18,132 bases of DNA, taken from Deltaproteobacteria bacterium. Its GTDB lineage: Bacteria > Desulfobacterota > UBA8473. Every line of letters starts with the position of its first letter. The first letter of the stretch is position 1. Shown here piece by piece: positions 5,093 to 12,377 of this stretch. Location: the NCBI GenBank assembly GCA_030643245.1, contig DAOWME010000030.1, forward strand, positions 1 to 18,132. The letters run 5' to 3'. Below the pieces are notes generated by a model. It did not search any database. It saw nothing but the letters and a program-made list of their open reading frames with translations, and was not told the origin of the DNA. A program made the translations under genes and the position numbers.

Positions 5093-6676
5093 ATGAGAAA
5101 GTCTTTGATCTTAGTGTCGTGGTGTATGATCTTTTGCCTTTTGTTATTCTGTAAGAGTGAAGCGCGTGAATCGAAAGATCATTTGAGCCTGTCATTTACT
5201 AAGACCATCTCAGTAAAAAGAACTAAAGACACCATGGTCTCTCCTTCACCGTCATATTCTTTCGACGTCAAGGAACACATAGTGGCGCCAGGAGAGTGTG
5301 TTTCAAATATCCTACTTCATACATATAAGGTGCCAAGGCATTTAGTATTTAAAGAGTTTATCAGACACTTCTGCGAATTGAACCCGGACATTAAAGACCC
5401 TAACATAATCAAAGTCCACCAGCGGATACGTGTTCCCGTGCAGAAGCGTATCCCGGAGGAAAAGCGTGAATTGGCCGATAAGTCCCAAACCCAACCACTA
5501 CCGGCTGAAACAACCGATACGCCGCAAGAGCCGCCTTCACCTGGAGGGGCGGAGGTCCAAATGGCCTCAACTGAAACGGAAAAAACTGCACCCACCCAAA
5601 CCGAACCTGATCCGAGAGCCTTCCAGGATTCTATTGGAGCCTTTTTTGTAAATATTGGAGAGCGCTATAACAATAAAGGGAATTATCATATCCCGGTGCC
5701 CGGGGGTGGGGAACTCACCTTGGACTCGACAGCTTTTCCTGTGCTGGAGATGGAAAACGGAAGGAAGGTAATCATAGACATGGGTAACGAATTGCCGGCC
5801 AGGGTAGAAAAACTCATAGAATCCAATTGGAAAAAATACAGGTTTGTAGATGTCCGAAAGGACGAAAGCGTAGAATCTGTCTTTGCCAAACTTTTCTCCG
5901 TGTCCGGGTATTACTCCGCAACTAGGGAAAATGACCCCATAACACTGAACGGCGACATAACCGTGGAGATATGGTCGGACTGGAAAATTATTAAAGACAA
6001 GGAGAGCGCCCGAACGGGCAGGACGGTCGCTGTTAACATAGTCAACAAAGGGGATAAAGGAACTCCCCCGGCAATCAAAAATTACCTTCAAAGGTCTGGT
6101 GTAAAGGTCGTTGATTTCTCCCTTGCAGGAAAGAAGAAAGAAAGAAACGATCAAGAGGAGGGGGTGACAGGTGCGGGAGAAGGAGTTGATATACTCGATT
6201 CGTCAAACAACAAGCAATTGGTCTCCACCCTCTTGACCCTGATAAACCAGCCGTTCACGGAAAATGCAAAGTTGTCTCTCTCGAAAACAAGCGGCGCTGC
6301 TTTTCAGATGGGGATTACAGCGGACATATACCTCAGTAAGGGCGGCAACGATTTCATTATTACCCTTAAGGACCTCCCCGACGACATGGTGGACATGCTC
6401 ACCGAGAACGCTTTCCGTGTCCTGGAAACAAGGAAAGATGAACCCTCTAAATCAGTGATCTCAAAGGTATTGACTTTCTTGGGCATGGAGTACTCTTCTT
6501 CTACATTTGATTTCGATACCGTCCAAAAAGGCGATCCACACAACATTACGGTCTCAATCCCAGGTTTTATGCTTCAGGAAAACCCCTCCTATAAGACCCT
6601 TTTCACTGAAGCCAACCTGGACAGGGACCTCAACCGGTTCCTGAGAGATAAAGGAGTAAGGGCGGTCAGATATTGA
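5093..6676 (+). CDS. Exported LysM-domain protein of unknown function
   Basis: The product has 527 residues. Residues 1-24 form a signal peptide (MRKSLILVSWCMIFCLLLFC, then KSEA). A LysM-like module follows at about 61-115, with HIVAPGECVSNILLHTYKV, ELNPDIKDPNIIKV and HQRIRVP; the N-P-[DN]-I and final hydrophobic-x-[IV]-P pattern are typical of peptidoglycan-binding LysM. A Pro/Thr/Glu-rich linker spans about 118-180. The remaining 350 residues contain Gly-rich β-like segments (IPVPGGGELTLDSTAF, ENGRKVIIDMGNELP) and two α/β-looking parts ending RFLRDKGVRAVRY; I recognise no catalytic motif there. It probably acts in the periplasm, tethered to the cell wall. The start has AAGGGTG at 5081-5087. 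The gene stands alone behind the 4813 promoter and converges on dxs with only 7 bp between stops. Confidence 0.85.
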   Translation: MRKSLILVSWCMIFCLLLFCKSEARESKDHLSLSFTKTISVKRTKDTMVSPSPSYSFDVKEHIVAPGECVSNILLHTYKVPRHLVFKEFIRHFCELNPDIKDPNIIKVHQRIRVPVQKRIPEEKRELADKSQTQPLPAETTDTPQEPPSPGGAEVQMASTETEKTAPTQTEPDPRAFQDSIGAFFVNIGERYNNKGNYHIPVPGGGELTLDSTAFPVLEMENGRKVIIDMGNELPARVEKLIESNWKKYRFVDVRKDESVESVFAKLFSVSGYYSATRENDPITLNGDITVEIWSDWKIIKDKESARTGRTVAVNIVNKGDKGTPPAIKNYLQRSGVKVVDFSLAGKKKERNDQEEGVTGAGEGVDILDSSNNKQLVSTLLTLINQPFTENAKLSLSKTSGAAFQMGITADIYLSKGGNDFIITLKDLPDDMVDMLTENAFRVLETRKDEPSKSVISKVLTFLGMEYSSSTFDFDTVQKGDPHNITVSIPGFMLQENPSYKTLFTEANLDRDLNRFLRDKGVRAVRY

Positions 6677-6683
6677 GATATCT

Positions 6684-8558
6684 TCAATCCAACAACGCTT
6701 TTACCGCTTGAACGATATTTTCTTCGTCCAAACCATACCTGGCCCTTAAAAGTTGCTGAGGACCGTGCTCAACAAACTTGTCGGGGATGCCCATGCGCTT
6801 CACCCGCACATCCCGGAGAGCATTCCTCTCCATAAGTTCAAGGACCGCGCTGCCAAATCCACCATCAAGAACGTTTTCTTCAACAGTAATAACCTTCTTG
6901 ATTTTATCTGCCAGGGAAAGGATCAATTCCTCGTCAAGGGGTTTTATAAAACGGGCATTGACAACCGCTACCTCTATATCCTCTCGTTCAACACGCTTGG
7001 CTGCCTCCAGAGCAGGGTAGACAGTAGAGCCTATTCCTATGATCAAGACATCCTCCCCCTCCCTAAGGACCTTACCCTTACCGATCTCCAAGGATTTCAA
7101 CTCGGGCTCGAGTTTTACGCCGTACCCTTTGCCCCTGGGATACCTTATGGCAACAGGTCTGCCACAACCAACAGCCGTTTTGAGCATATGTTGCAGCTCA
7201 TCTTCGTCTTTGGGGGACATGATTACAATATTGGGGATATGGCGGAGATAAGAACAGTCAAAGAGACCATGATGCGTAGGACCATCTTCGCCCACAATCC
7301 CCCCCCGGTCAAGGACCAGGACCACAGGCAATTTTTGCATACACACGTCATGAACGATCTGATCGTAGGCCCTTTGCAAAAATGTGGAATAGATGGCTAC
7401 AACAGGGATAAACCCACCGGTCACCATACCCGAGGCAAAGGTAACCGCGTGTCCTTCCGCTATGCCCACGTCATAAAACCTTTCAGGGAATGCCTCAGAA
7501 AACTTGTGAAGACCGGTCCCGTCAGACATGCCGGCAGTAATGCCCACGATCCTGTCGTTTATTCTACCGAGTTTGACCATGGCATCACCGAAGACCTCTG
7601 TATAAGTATGCGGGTTTCCGCCTTCATCTAGCGGCTTACCTGTCTCTATGTCAAATGAGCCGATACCATGGAAGGTTACGGGATCTTTCTCCGCAGGGAG
7701 GTAGCCCTTACCCTTGGTGGTCAACACATGGACCAGGACCGGGCCATCCAACTTTCTCACATTTTTGATATTCTCAATCAGATGGTTCAAACGATGTCCG
7801 TGAATGGGTCCAACGTACTTAAACCCCAAGTCCTCAAATAGTGACCCCGGAACTATGAAGCCTTTCAACGACTCTTCTGCCTGTTTAAACACCCTGTATA
7901 GAGACCGCCCGATGCCGGGGATTTTCCTGAAGAAATTCTTCATGTCATTCCGAAACCTGGTGAAGAGCTGTCCGGTCATAAGACGGTTCAGGTGAGAAGA
8001 GAGGGCGCCCACATTCGGTGATATGGACATTTCATTATCATTGAGGACAACGATTATGTCCTTTTTTCTATGTCCTGCCTGGTTGAGCCCTTCGAAGGCC
8101 AATCCTGCAGCCATGGAACCATCGCCGATAACGGCGATAACTTTGTGTTTTTCATTCTTCAGGCACCTTGCCTCCGCCATACCCAATGCCGCAGATATTG
8201 AAGTGCCACTGTGGCCCACACCGAAGGCATCGTACTGGCTCTCTTCCCTCTTGGGAAAACCGCTGATCCCTCCATCCCGGCGCAAGGTATGGAACCTGTC
8301 TCTCCTGCCGGTCAATATCTTGTGGGCATAGGCTTGATGACCAACATCCCAGATGATCTTGTCATGAGGGGCATCGAATATGTAGTGTAGGGCAATGGTC
8401 AACTCCACCGTACCAAGGCTTGAAGCAAGATGCCCCCCATTGTTGGCCACAACGGAGATGATCTCCTCCCTGATCTCTTCTGCAAGTTGCACTAATTCAT
8501 CGAAACTAAAAGATTTGATGTCAGCAGGACTGCTGACCTTATCAAGCAATCGGATCAT
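6684..8558 (-). CDS. dxs: 1-deoxy-D-xylulose-5-phosphate synthase
   Basis: DXS condenses pyruvate with glyceraldehyde 3-phosphate, using thiamine diphosphate, in the first step of the MEP isoprenoid pathway; it is cytoplasmic. The 624 residues match the family length. Visible features are the N-terminal GGHLASSLG with H43, WDVGHQAYAHKILTGR (70-85), and the ThDP/Mg motif GDGSMAAGL (145-153) ending in LNDNEMSIS (172-180). The central domain carries the catalytic Glu in DVGIAEGHAVTF (E368), followed by the YSTFLQRAYDQ and DRGGIVGEDGPTHHG segments of the pyrimidine domain. The C-terminal transketolase domain ends QAVKALLD. The start is ATG 8558 with GAGGGTG about 10 nt upstream. It is the last gene of the xseB-ispA-dxs group but is separated from ispA by 309 bp, so it may have its own promoter. 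Confidence 0.97.
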   Translation of the reverse strand: MIRLLDKVSSPADIKSFSFDELVQLAEEIREEIISVVANNGGHLASSLGTVELTIALHYIFDAPHDKIIWDVGHQAYAHKILTGRRDRFHTLRRDGGISGFPKREESQYDAFGVGHSGTSISAALGMAEARCLKNEKHKVIAVIGDGSMAAGLAFEGLNQAGHRKKDIIVVLNDNEMSISPNVGALSSHLNRLMTGQLFTRFRNDMKNFFRKIPGIGRSLYRVFKQAEESLKGFIVPGSLFEDLGFKYVGPIHGHRLNHLIENIKNVRKLDGPVLVHVLTTKGKGYLPAEKDPVTFHGIGSFDIETGKPLDEGGNPHTYTEVFGDAMVKLGRINDRIVGITAGMSDGTGLHKFSEAFPERFYDVGIAEGHAVTFASGMVTGGFIPVVAIYSTFLQRAYDQIVHDVCMQKLPVVLVLDRGGIVGEDGPTHHGLFDCSYLRHIPNIVIMSPKDEDELQHMLKTAVGCGRPVAIRYPRGKGYGVKLEPELKSLEIGKGKVLREGEDVLIIGIGSTVYPALEAAKRVEREDIEVAVVNARFIKPLDEELILSLADKIKKVITVEENVLDGGFGSAVLELMERNALRDVRVKRMGIPDKFVEHGPQQLLRARYGLDEENIVQAVKALLD

Positions 8559-8867
8559 AAGAACAGAACACCCTCTTTCGACAATATCCGGATGGAATCA
8601 TCTTCTAATTCTCTTGACCCAATCAGGGGCCTCAACGAAAACTGCTTGGTGTCGGTGGTGGCATGTGTGTGAAGGCCGTTACAAGGTAGGAGACTCTGGC
8701 AAAATTCTTCTTAGGGAGGTACCCTCTTTTCCCACCAGCGTCGAATCACGTACCCGGAGATAGCCGCAGTAACCACGTGGCATTACCGTGCAGAGTAAAG
8801 AAGCCCCTCTCATGCAGAAGAGTGTCAGATCAGGTACAGGAATATCATCATGTCCATCAATTCTGTG
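8559..8867 (-). other. 309-bp ispA-dxs gap; possible RNA or degenerate element
   Basis: This gap inside an otherwise compact gene group is unexplained. It is G/C-balanced and has no obvious terminator. Small stems are visible, for example AGGG/CCCT around 8713-8725 and GTAA/TTAC flanking the palindrome CCACGTGG on the - strand. A 44-codon - strand ORF (8813-8679) reads MPRGYCGYLRVRDSTLVGKE in its middle. It has no clear ribosome binding site and no family I can name. The string at 8675-8689 resembles part of the 16S rRNA 3' region, but the resemblance stops there. I see no TPP or cobalamin riboswitch consensus ahead of dxs. Confidence 0.3.
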
Positions 8868-9758
8868 TCAGCCCTTTCGGTCTCCGATATACCTTGCGAT
8901 CATCCGCAACGGATCCGCTTGCTCATCAAACCGGTCCAGAACATCAACAGCCTTACCTATCAATTCCTGTGCCCGCTTCTTCGAACTATCAAGGCCCAGA
9001 ACACCGGGATAGGTTGCTTTTCCTCTGTCCGCATCGCTTCCGACGCTTTTGCCGAGCAGTTTTTCCTCTCCCTCGACATTAAGGATATCATCAACGATCT
9101 GAAAGGCCAAACCGATCGCCTCCCCGTACGCGGATAGTGATCGAACCTCTTCTTCGGTTCCGCCCCCCAGTTTTGCCCCCGTAGTAACGGAAGCGATGAT
9201 AAGAGCCCCGGTTTTACGGGTATGGATATACTCTACACAGGAAAGGTCAACCGCTTTCTCCTCTGACTCCAAGTCTACTATCTGCCCCCCAACCATCCCC
9301 GAGGACCCGGCGGCGGCGGCAACGTTATTGATCACATCCAGCACTGCCACGGGGGGTAGCGCAGAGATAACATTCGCATCCGTCATCAACCTGAAAGCCT
9401 CCGTTAGCAGTGCATCACCGGCAAGTATGGCAGCAGCCTCCCCGTAAACTTTATGGTTGGTAAGGACCCCCCTCCTGTAGTCATCGTCGTCCATTGCAGG
9501 CAGGTCATCATGGATAAGGGAATAGGTGTGAATCAGTTCAATCGCGCAGGCAAACGGAAGTATCGAATCCGTGCCCCCCCCCACCGTCTCAGAAGACGCG
9601 ATGGTCAGGATTGGTCGCAACCTTTTCCCCCCGGCAAAGAGACTGTATGTCATCGCGTCATGGATAGTGGGAGGGTGTACATCCGAAGGCGGCATATATC
9701 GCTTCAATGCATCATCGATCATTTTTTTCCGTTGTTGCAGGTATGCCTTTATGTCCAC
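8868..9758 (-). CDS. ispA: Geranyl/farnesyl diphosphate synthase (polyprenyl synthetase)
   Basis: A short-chain trans-prenyltransferase that adds isopentenyl diphosphate to dimethylallyl and geranyl diphosphate, using Mg2+, in the cytoplasm. It consumes the output of the pathway begun by dxs. The first Asp-rich motif is HDDLPAMDDDD (about 83-93), and the second region contains FQIVDDILNVEG (D223/D224). GGKRLRP (43-49) binds diphosphate and KATYPGVLG lies near the C-terminus; all are diagnostic. I chose GTG 9758 (296 residues), 4 bp after the xseB stop and with GCGGGGAAAG upstream. A TTG at 9794 would overlap xseB by 32 bp and add an unconserved basic stretch. The short-chain type is supported by the AMDDDD spacing and length; whether the product is C15 or C20 is not certain. 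Confidence 0.94.
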   Translation of the reverse strand: MDIKAYLQQRKKMIDDALKRYMPPSDVHPPTIHDAMTYSLFAGGKRLRPILTIASSETVGGGTDSILPFACAIELIHTYSLIHDDLPAMDDDDYRRGVLTNHKVYGEAAAILAGDALLTEAFRLMTDANVISALPPVAVLDVINNVAAAAGSSGMVGGQIVDLESEEKAVDLSCVEYIHTRKTGALIIASVTTGAKLGGGTEEEVRSLSAYGEAIGLAFQIVDDILNVEGEEKLLGKSVGSDADRGKATYPGVLGLDSSKKRAQELIGKAVDVLDRFDEQADPLRMIARYIGDRKG

Positions 9759-9762
9759 AATG

Positions 9763-10005
9763 CTACTTTCCCCGCTCTTCCTCTTCTGATTCAAAGGGTT
9801 GCGGTTTCAACCTACCAGCTCTATCCTTCATGAGAATCTCAACCTTTTTCTCTGCATCATCGAGTTTCTCAGCGCAGAACTCGGACAACTTAACACCTTG
9901 TTCAAAGAGTTTGAGAGACTCTTCAAGGTGTATATCCCCATCTTCCAGTCTGGTTACCACAGACTCAAGGCTTTTCAATGCATCTTCAAACGTTTTCTTG
10001 GGCAT
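9763..10005 (-). CDS. xseB: Exodeoxyribonuclease VII small subunit
   Basis: XseB is the small subunit of exonuclease VII, which degrades single-stranded DNA together with the large XseA subunit. The 80 residues match the family: KTFEDALKSLESVVTRLEDG, then DIHLEESLKLFEQGVKLSEF and CAEKLDDAEKKVEILM, an all-helical coiled-coil-like protein, with a variable acidic tail (ESEEEERGK). The start is ATG 10005 with GAGGGG six or so bases upstream. xseA is not in the window; in many bacteria xseB is found directly before ispA and dxs, as here. The gene follows a strong promoter and is the first in its transcription unit. Confidence 0.93.
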   Translation of the reverse strand: MPKKTFEDALKSLESVVTRLEDGDIHLEESLKLFEQGVKLSEFCAEKLDDAEKKVEILMKDRAGRLKPQPFESEEEERGK

Positions 10006-10049
10006 ATTACCCCTCAGCGAATCCTCTCCCTATCCAAACAAGCGCGAGG

Positions 10050-10079
10050 ATTATACACTGGACGTCAGGGTACAGTCAA
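10050..10079 (-). promoter_or_regulatory. Promoter of xseB-ispA-dxs
   Basis: On the - strand, -35 TTGACT (10079-10074), an 18-nt spacer and a perfect -10 TATAAT (10055-10050) are seen. The start would fall near 10043, about 38 nt before the xseB ATG. No operator-like palindrome is evident. Confidence 0.7.
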
Positions 10080-10130
10080 GCACTAACTCAATCTCTTGGA
10101 TACAACCCATTTGACCCCGTACATATCCGT

Positions 10131-10820
10131 TCAAAATCCCAGGTCTTCACCTACGATCAAGACATGGATGTCCGAGAAAAAAGGTTTTCTCTCCAAGATC
10201 ACCGTGGCCCTGCAGGCCCGCATGGGAGAGTTGCAGTCCACGCAGAAACCCGTAGTAGCGCACGGCAGGTCAATCCCCATATCTCTCACCACCTGGGGGG
10301 TGGCTACCTCTTTTATCCGCCTGAAAGCACTCTGGATATCATTCACAACCTTGTTGGCCCCTGCCACCACGATTGCCCTATCCGGACCGAACATCATGGC
10401 CCCTACCCTGTTTCCTATCCCGTCGGTGCTCACAAGCATCCCTTCAAGGGTAATGGCATTGGCGCTGCAGAGAAACACATCACACGTCAAATGGTTTTTT
10501 CGTATCTTCGAGATATCTTTTTCCGAAAGCCCAGGTTTCCAATGATCATAGATCAGGTTGCCCTGTGTCTCCAAGGCGTCGAGCACCCCGATCTGCCGCA
10601 TGGTCATCGACCCCCCTACCCCAACCTTGGCATCCTTGGGGATGAGGCTGAGAACCTCCGTGAGCGCAGCGTCCTTATCGTCCACGTACAAGGCCTTAAA
10701 TGCGTTCTTCTTCAACGCCTCTACAGCCTTCACCGCCCTCTGTTCCTGCAGCCATTTCCTCGTCTTTTCCATGTTCTTTAAACGTGTGAAGTACGGATTT
10801 TCTACATCGTTCTTTTCCAT
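10131..10820 (-). CDS. LUD-domain protein (LutC/YkgG-like)
   Basis: This 229-residue protein is of the LUD (DUF162) family, named after lactate-utilisation proteins LutB/LutC. Family features are KVGVGGSMTMRQIGVLDAL (65-83), the core CSANAITLEGMLVSTDGIGN (118-137) and RVGAMMFGPDRAIVVAGANK (138-157). A Cys-rich end (C187, C193, C196, C203) could hold a metal or cluster. In characterised operons LutC works with iron-sulfur LutA/LutB in lactate oxidation; none of these partners is nearby, so the substrate is unknown. The start is ATG 10820 with AAAGGAGG about ten bases upstream. The gene lies between a radical SAM gene and xseB, with gaps of 88 and 125 bp, so it may be transcribed alone. Confidence 0.86.
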   Translation of the reverse strand: MEKNDVENPYFTRLKNMEKTRKWLQEQRAVKAVEALKKNAFKALYVDDKDAALTEVLSLIPKDAKVGVGGSMTMRQIGVLDALETQGNLIYDHWKPGLSEKDISKIRKNHLTCDVFLCSANAITLEGMLVSTDGIGNRVGAMMFGPDRAIVVAGANKVVNDIQSAFRRIKEVATPQVVRDMGIDLPCATTGFCVDCNSPMRACRATVILERKPFFSDIHVLIVGEDLGF

Positions 10821-10908
10821 CGTCCATTCCCTCCTTTAAAGAAATATTTCAATACCATTCTAAAAAATATGCCCGCCACAGAAAGCTCCAACCCCTCCTT
10901 CCCCTCTA

Positions 10909-11847
10909 TTACATCCCCCTGAGAAACTCAGGACGAAGAAGAGAGGGATCTCTTTTAGCCAGAATATCTCTCACTTCTTTCAGCATCCTTTCCTTTTCCC
11001 GGGGCAATCTCCCTCGAACAGCAAGATAGTTCGATGCATGCATCGAACTGAAGAAGCAATCAGTAAAGTCGGAATTTTCAATAATGACTTCCAGCTCTTC
11101 CAAAATCTGGAAAGGGGACAGCATAGAGAACTCGCCTTGTTTCCACTCATCGTACATGGGTGGGCCCGGCCGCAACGTCAGGGTCAGTGCCCCGCCGTAA
11201 TCCGGGTCGATCTCAGTGAGAACCCGCGCCGTTTCCATCGCATGCCTGTGGCTATGGGCAACCCCGCCGAGCCCCAAAATCACGGTAACGGAAAGGGTGA
11301 TCCCAGCATCCTTGGCCTTCCTCCCAGCCTCCACCATCTCATCGTGGTTTGCCCCTTTTTTTACCTTCTCGAGGATCTCATCATCCCCGCTTTCAACCCC
11401 CTGGTAGAGTATGCCCAGCTTCAGTCTCTTCAATTCCTCAAGTTCATCCGCTTCCCTCCTCAGCAGGTCCCTGGGCGTGGCATAGGCTGCGACCCTTTCA
11501 AGGGCGGGAAACTTCTCATTGAGGTGTTCAAGGATTCCCTTCAACTTCTCAAAAGGATAGACCAGGGCATCGCCGTCCTGAAGAAATACCCTCTTGCCGT
11601 CCCATCCGTGGGCTATTTCATAGACTATACCCGGCATGGATGGGATGACCACGCCCGCGTTCTTGTATAAAGCCACGGCATCAACCTCATCCTTGACTTC
11701 CTCCTGGTCCCTGATCCTTAGTTTCGAACCATAATACCCGCAAAAGGTGCACGTGTTGTTTGAACAGCCCTTGGTAAGGGGAAGAAAGTAACTCTTCCAC
11801 TCACTCGGAGGGCGGATTATCTGGGGTCTTTCAAAAGCCATATCCAT
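10909..11847 (-). CDS. Radical SAM protein with CX4CX2C cluster motif
   Basis: The product has 312 residues. The N-terminal TKGCSNNTCTFCGYYGSKLR carries the 4Fe-4S ligands C28, C33 and C36. The spacing is CX4CX2C rather than the usual CX3CX2C; I have the impression this spacing occurs in a subgroup of uncharacterised radical SAM proteins. FLQDGDALVYPFEKL, LGILYQGVESGDDEILEKVK and the GITLSVTVILGLGG segment match the TIM-barrel strands of the Elp3/MiaB/HemN-like superfamily. No extra SPASM or B12 domain is visible. The substrate is unknown. ATG 11847 is close to GGAG; the second ATG at 11841 has a better distance to that site and may be the true start. It is the most upstream gene of the - strand block. 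Confidence 0.88.
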   Translation of the reverse strand: MDMAFERPQIIRPPSEWKSYFLPLTKGCSNNTCTFCGYYGSKLRIRDQEEVKDEVDAVALYKNAGVVIPSMPGIVYEIAHGWDGKRVFLQDGDALVYPFEKLKGILEHLNEKFPALERVAAYATPRDLLRREADELEELKRLKLGILYQGVESGDDEILEKVKKGANHDEMVEAGRKAKDAGITLSVTVILGLGGVAHSHRHAMETARVLTEIDPDYGGALTLTLRPGPPMYDEWKQGEFSMLSPFQILEELEVIIENSDFTDCFFSSMHASNYLAVRGRLPREKERMLKEVRDILAKRDPSLLRPEFLRGM

Positions 11848-11923
11848 TTCTCCACATGATCATACGATAAATTAATCCTAAAGACGCAAAGGGCAGGACA
11901 GGAGGGTTCTCAAGCATACAAAA

Positions 11924-11944
11924 TTGGCAGTTGGCAGTTGTCAG
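11924..11944 (+). repeat. Three tandem heptamers
   Basis: TTGGCAG, TTGGCAG and TTGTCAG follow one another without gaps. No inverted partner array was found in the rest of the intergenic region. The organisation recalls the short-unit arrays that flank the S23 cassette at 2051-2502, with a different unit. Confidence 0.6.
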
Positions 11945-12154
11945 ACAAAGCTCAAGATCAATTTTATCTACTTGATCATCCAAACCCTCAATCTCCAGAA
12001 CAGGCAATAAAAACGAAGGGTCTTAGCCTTTCCTGTCCCCTTTTCTGTCATATACTACTCCAACTTTGGTTTTTCCACTGGTGGCTCCCTATGTGGAATT
12101 GTTGGAAGCAATAACAAGACAAATTTTATAAGTTGTACCACAGGCAAGAAATGG

Positions 12155-12223
12155 GGTCAAGTTTGCCTTTGACCCTTGCGAAAAAACCCATAAGGGCCAT
12201 AAGGGTTAAAGGCAGACTTGACC
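12155..12223. repeat. 69-bp imperfect palindrome with 21-nt arms
   Basis: The arm at 12155-12175 (GGTCAAGTTTGCC then TTTGACCC) and the arm at 12203-12223 (GGGTTAAAGG then CAGACTTGACC) are reverse complements with two mismatches. The 27-nt loop contains CCCATAAGGG and CCATAAGGG side by side. It resembles REP/MITE-type elements and could form a very stable cruciform or RNA stem. No T-tract follows on either strand. Confidence 0.75.
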
Positions 12224-12281
12224 ACTTATCCGAAGAGGGAGTGGCTCCCACTGAGGCGCAGGGGACCGTTGCACCATGCCT

Positions 12282-12320
12282 TATAATGCCCTTGACTACC
12301 TAACCCAAATCTGTTAGAAA
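12282..12320 (+). promoter_or_regulatory. Weak promoter candidates upstream of acyl-CoA dehydrogenase
   Basis: TTGACT (12292-12297), a 17-nt spacer and TAGAAA (12315-12320) form a plausible but weak promoter. A perfect -10-like TATAAT (12282-12287) stands alone without a -35 box at the right distance. Either could serve the acd-pfkB-TPR operon. Confidence 0.3.
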
Positions 12321-12377
12321 AGTGTTCCAGACTTAACGTTTTCTTTTACGTTTTCGTTTTCTATACGGGAGGGAGCT

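Larger units (their letters stand above)
11848..12377. other. 530-bp divergent intergenic region
   Basis: This is the upstream region for both the radical SAM gene (-) and the acyl-CoA dehydrogenase gene (+). It holds tandem heptamers (11924-11944), an 8-nt inverted pair GGACAGGA (11896-11903) and TCCTGTCC (about 12029-12036), a 69-bp palindrome (12155-12223), a GGGAG-TGG-CTCCC hairpin (12237-12249) and weak promoter-like boxes before acd. No ORF of interest was seen. Confidence 0.6.

Noticed and set aside
5567..6154. 195-codon - strand ORF
   Set aside because: Antisense to the LysM protein frame, which has a signal peptide and domain logic.
6753..7631. 292-codon + strand ORF
   Set aside because: It lies wholly antisense to dxs, whose frame has all family motifs; the translation looks like a composition shadow.
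8675..8689. 16S rRNA-like string
   Set aside because: Only about 15 bases resemble the 3' region of 16S rRNA; the flanks do not match, so no rRNA fragment is called.
8559..8867. TPP riboswitch ahead of dxs
   Set aside because: The CTGAGA and later conserved TPP blocks are not present in proper order.
9978..10781. 267-codon + strand ORF
   Set aside because: Antisense to the LUD gene and to the xseB promoter, with no family features.
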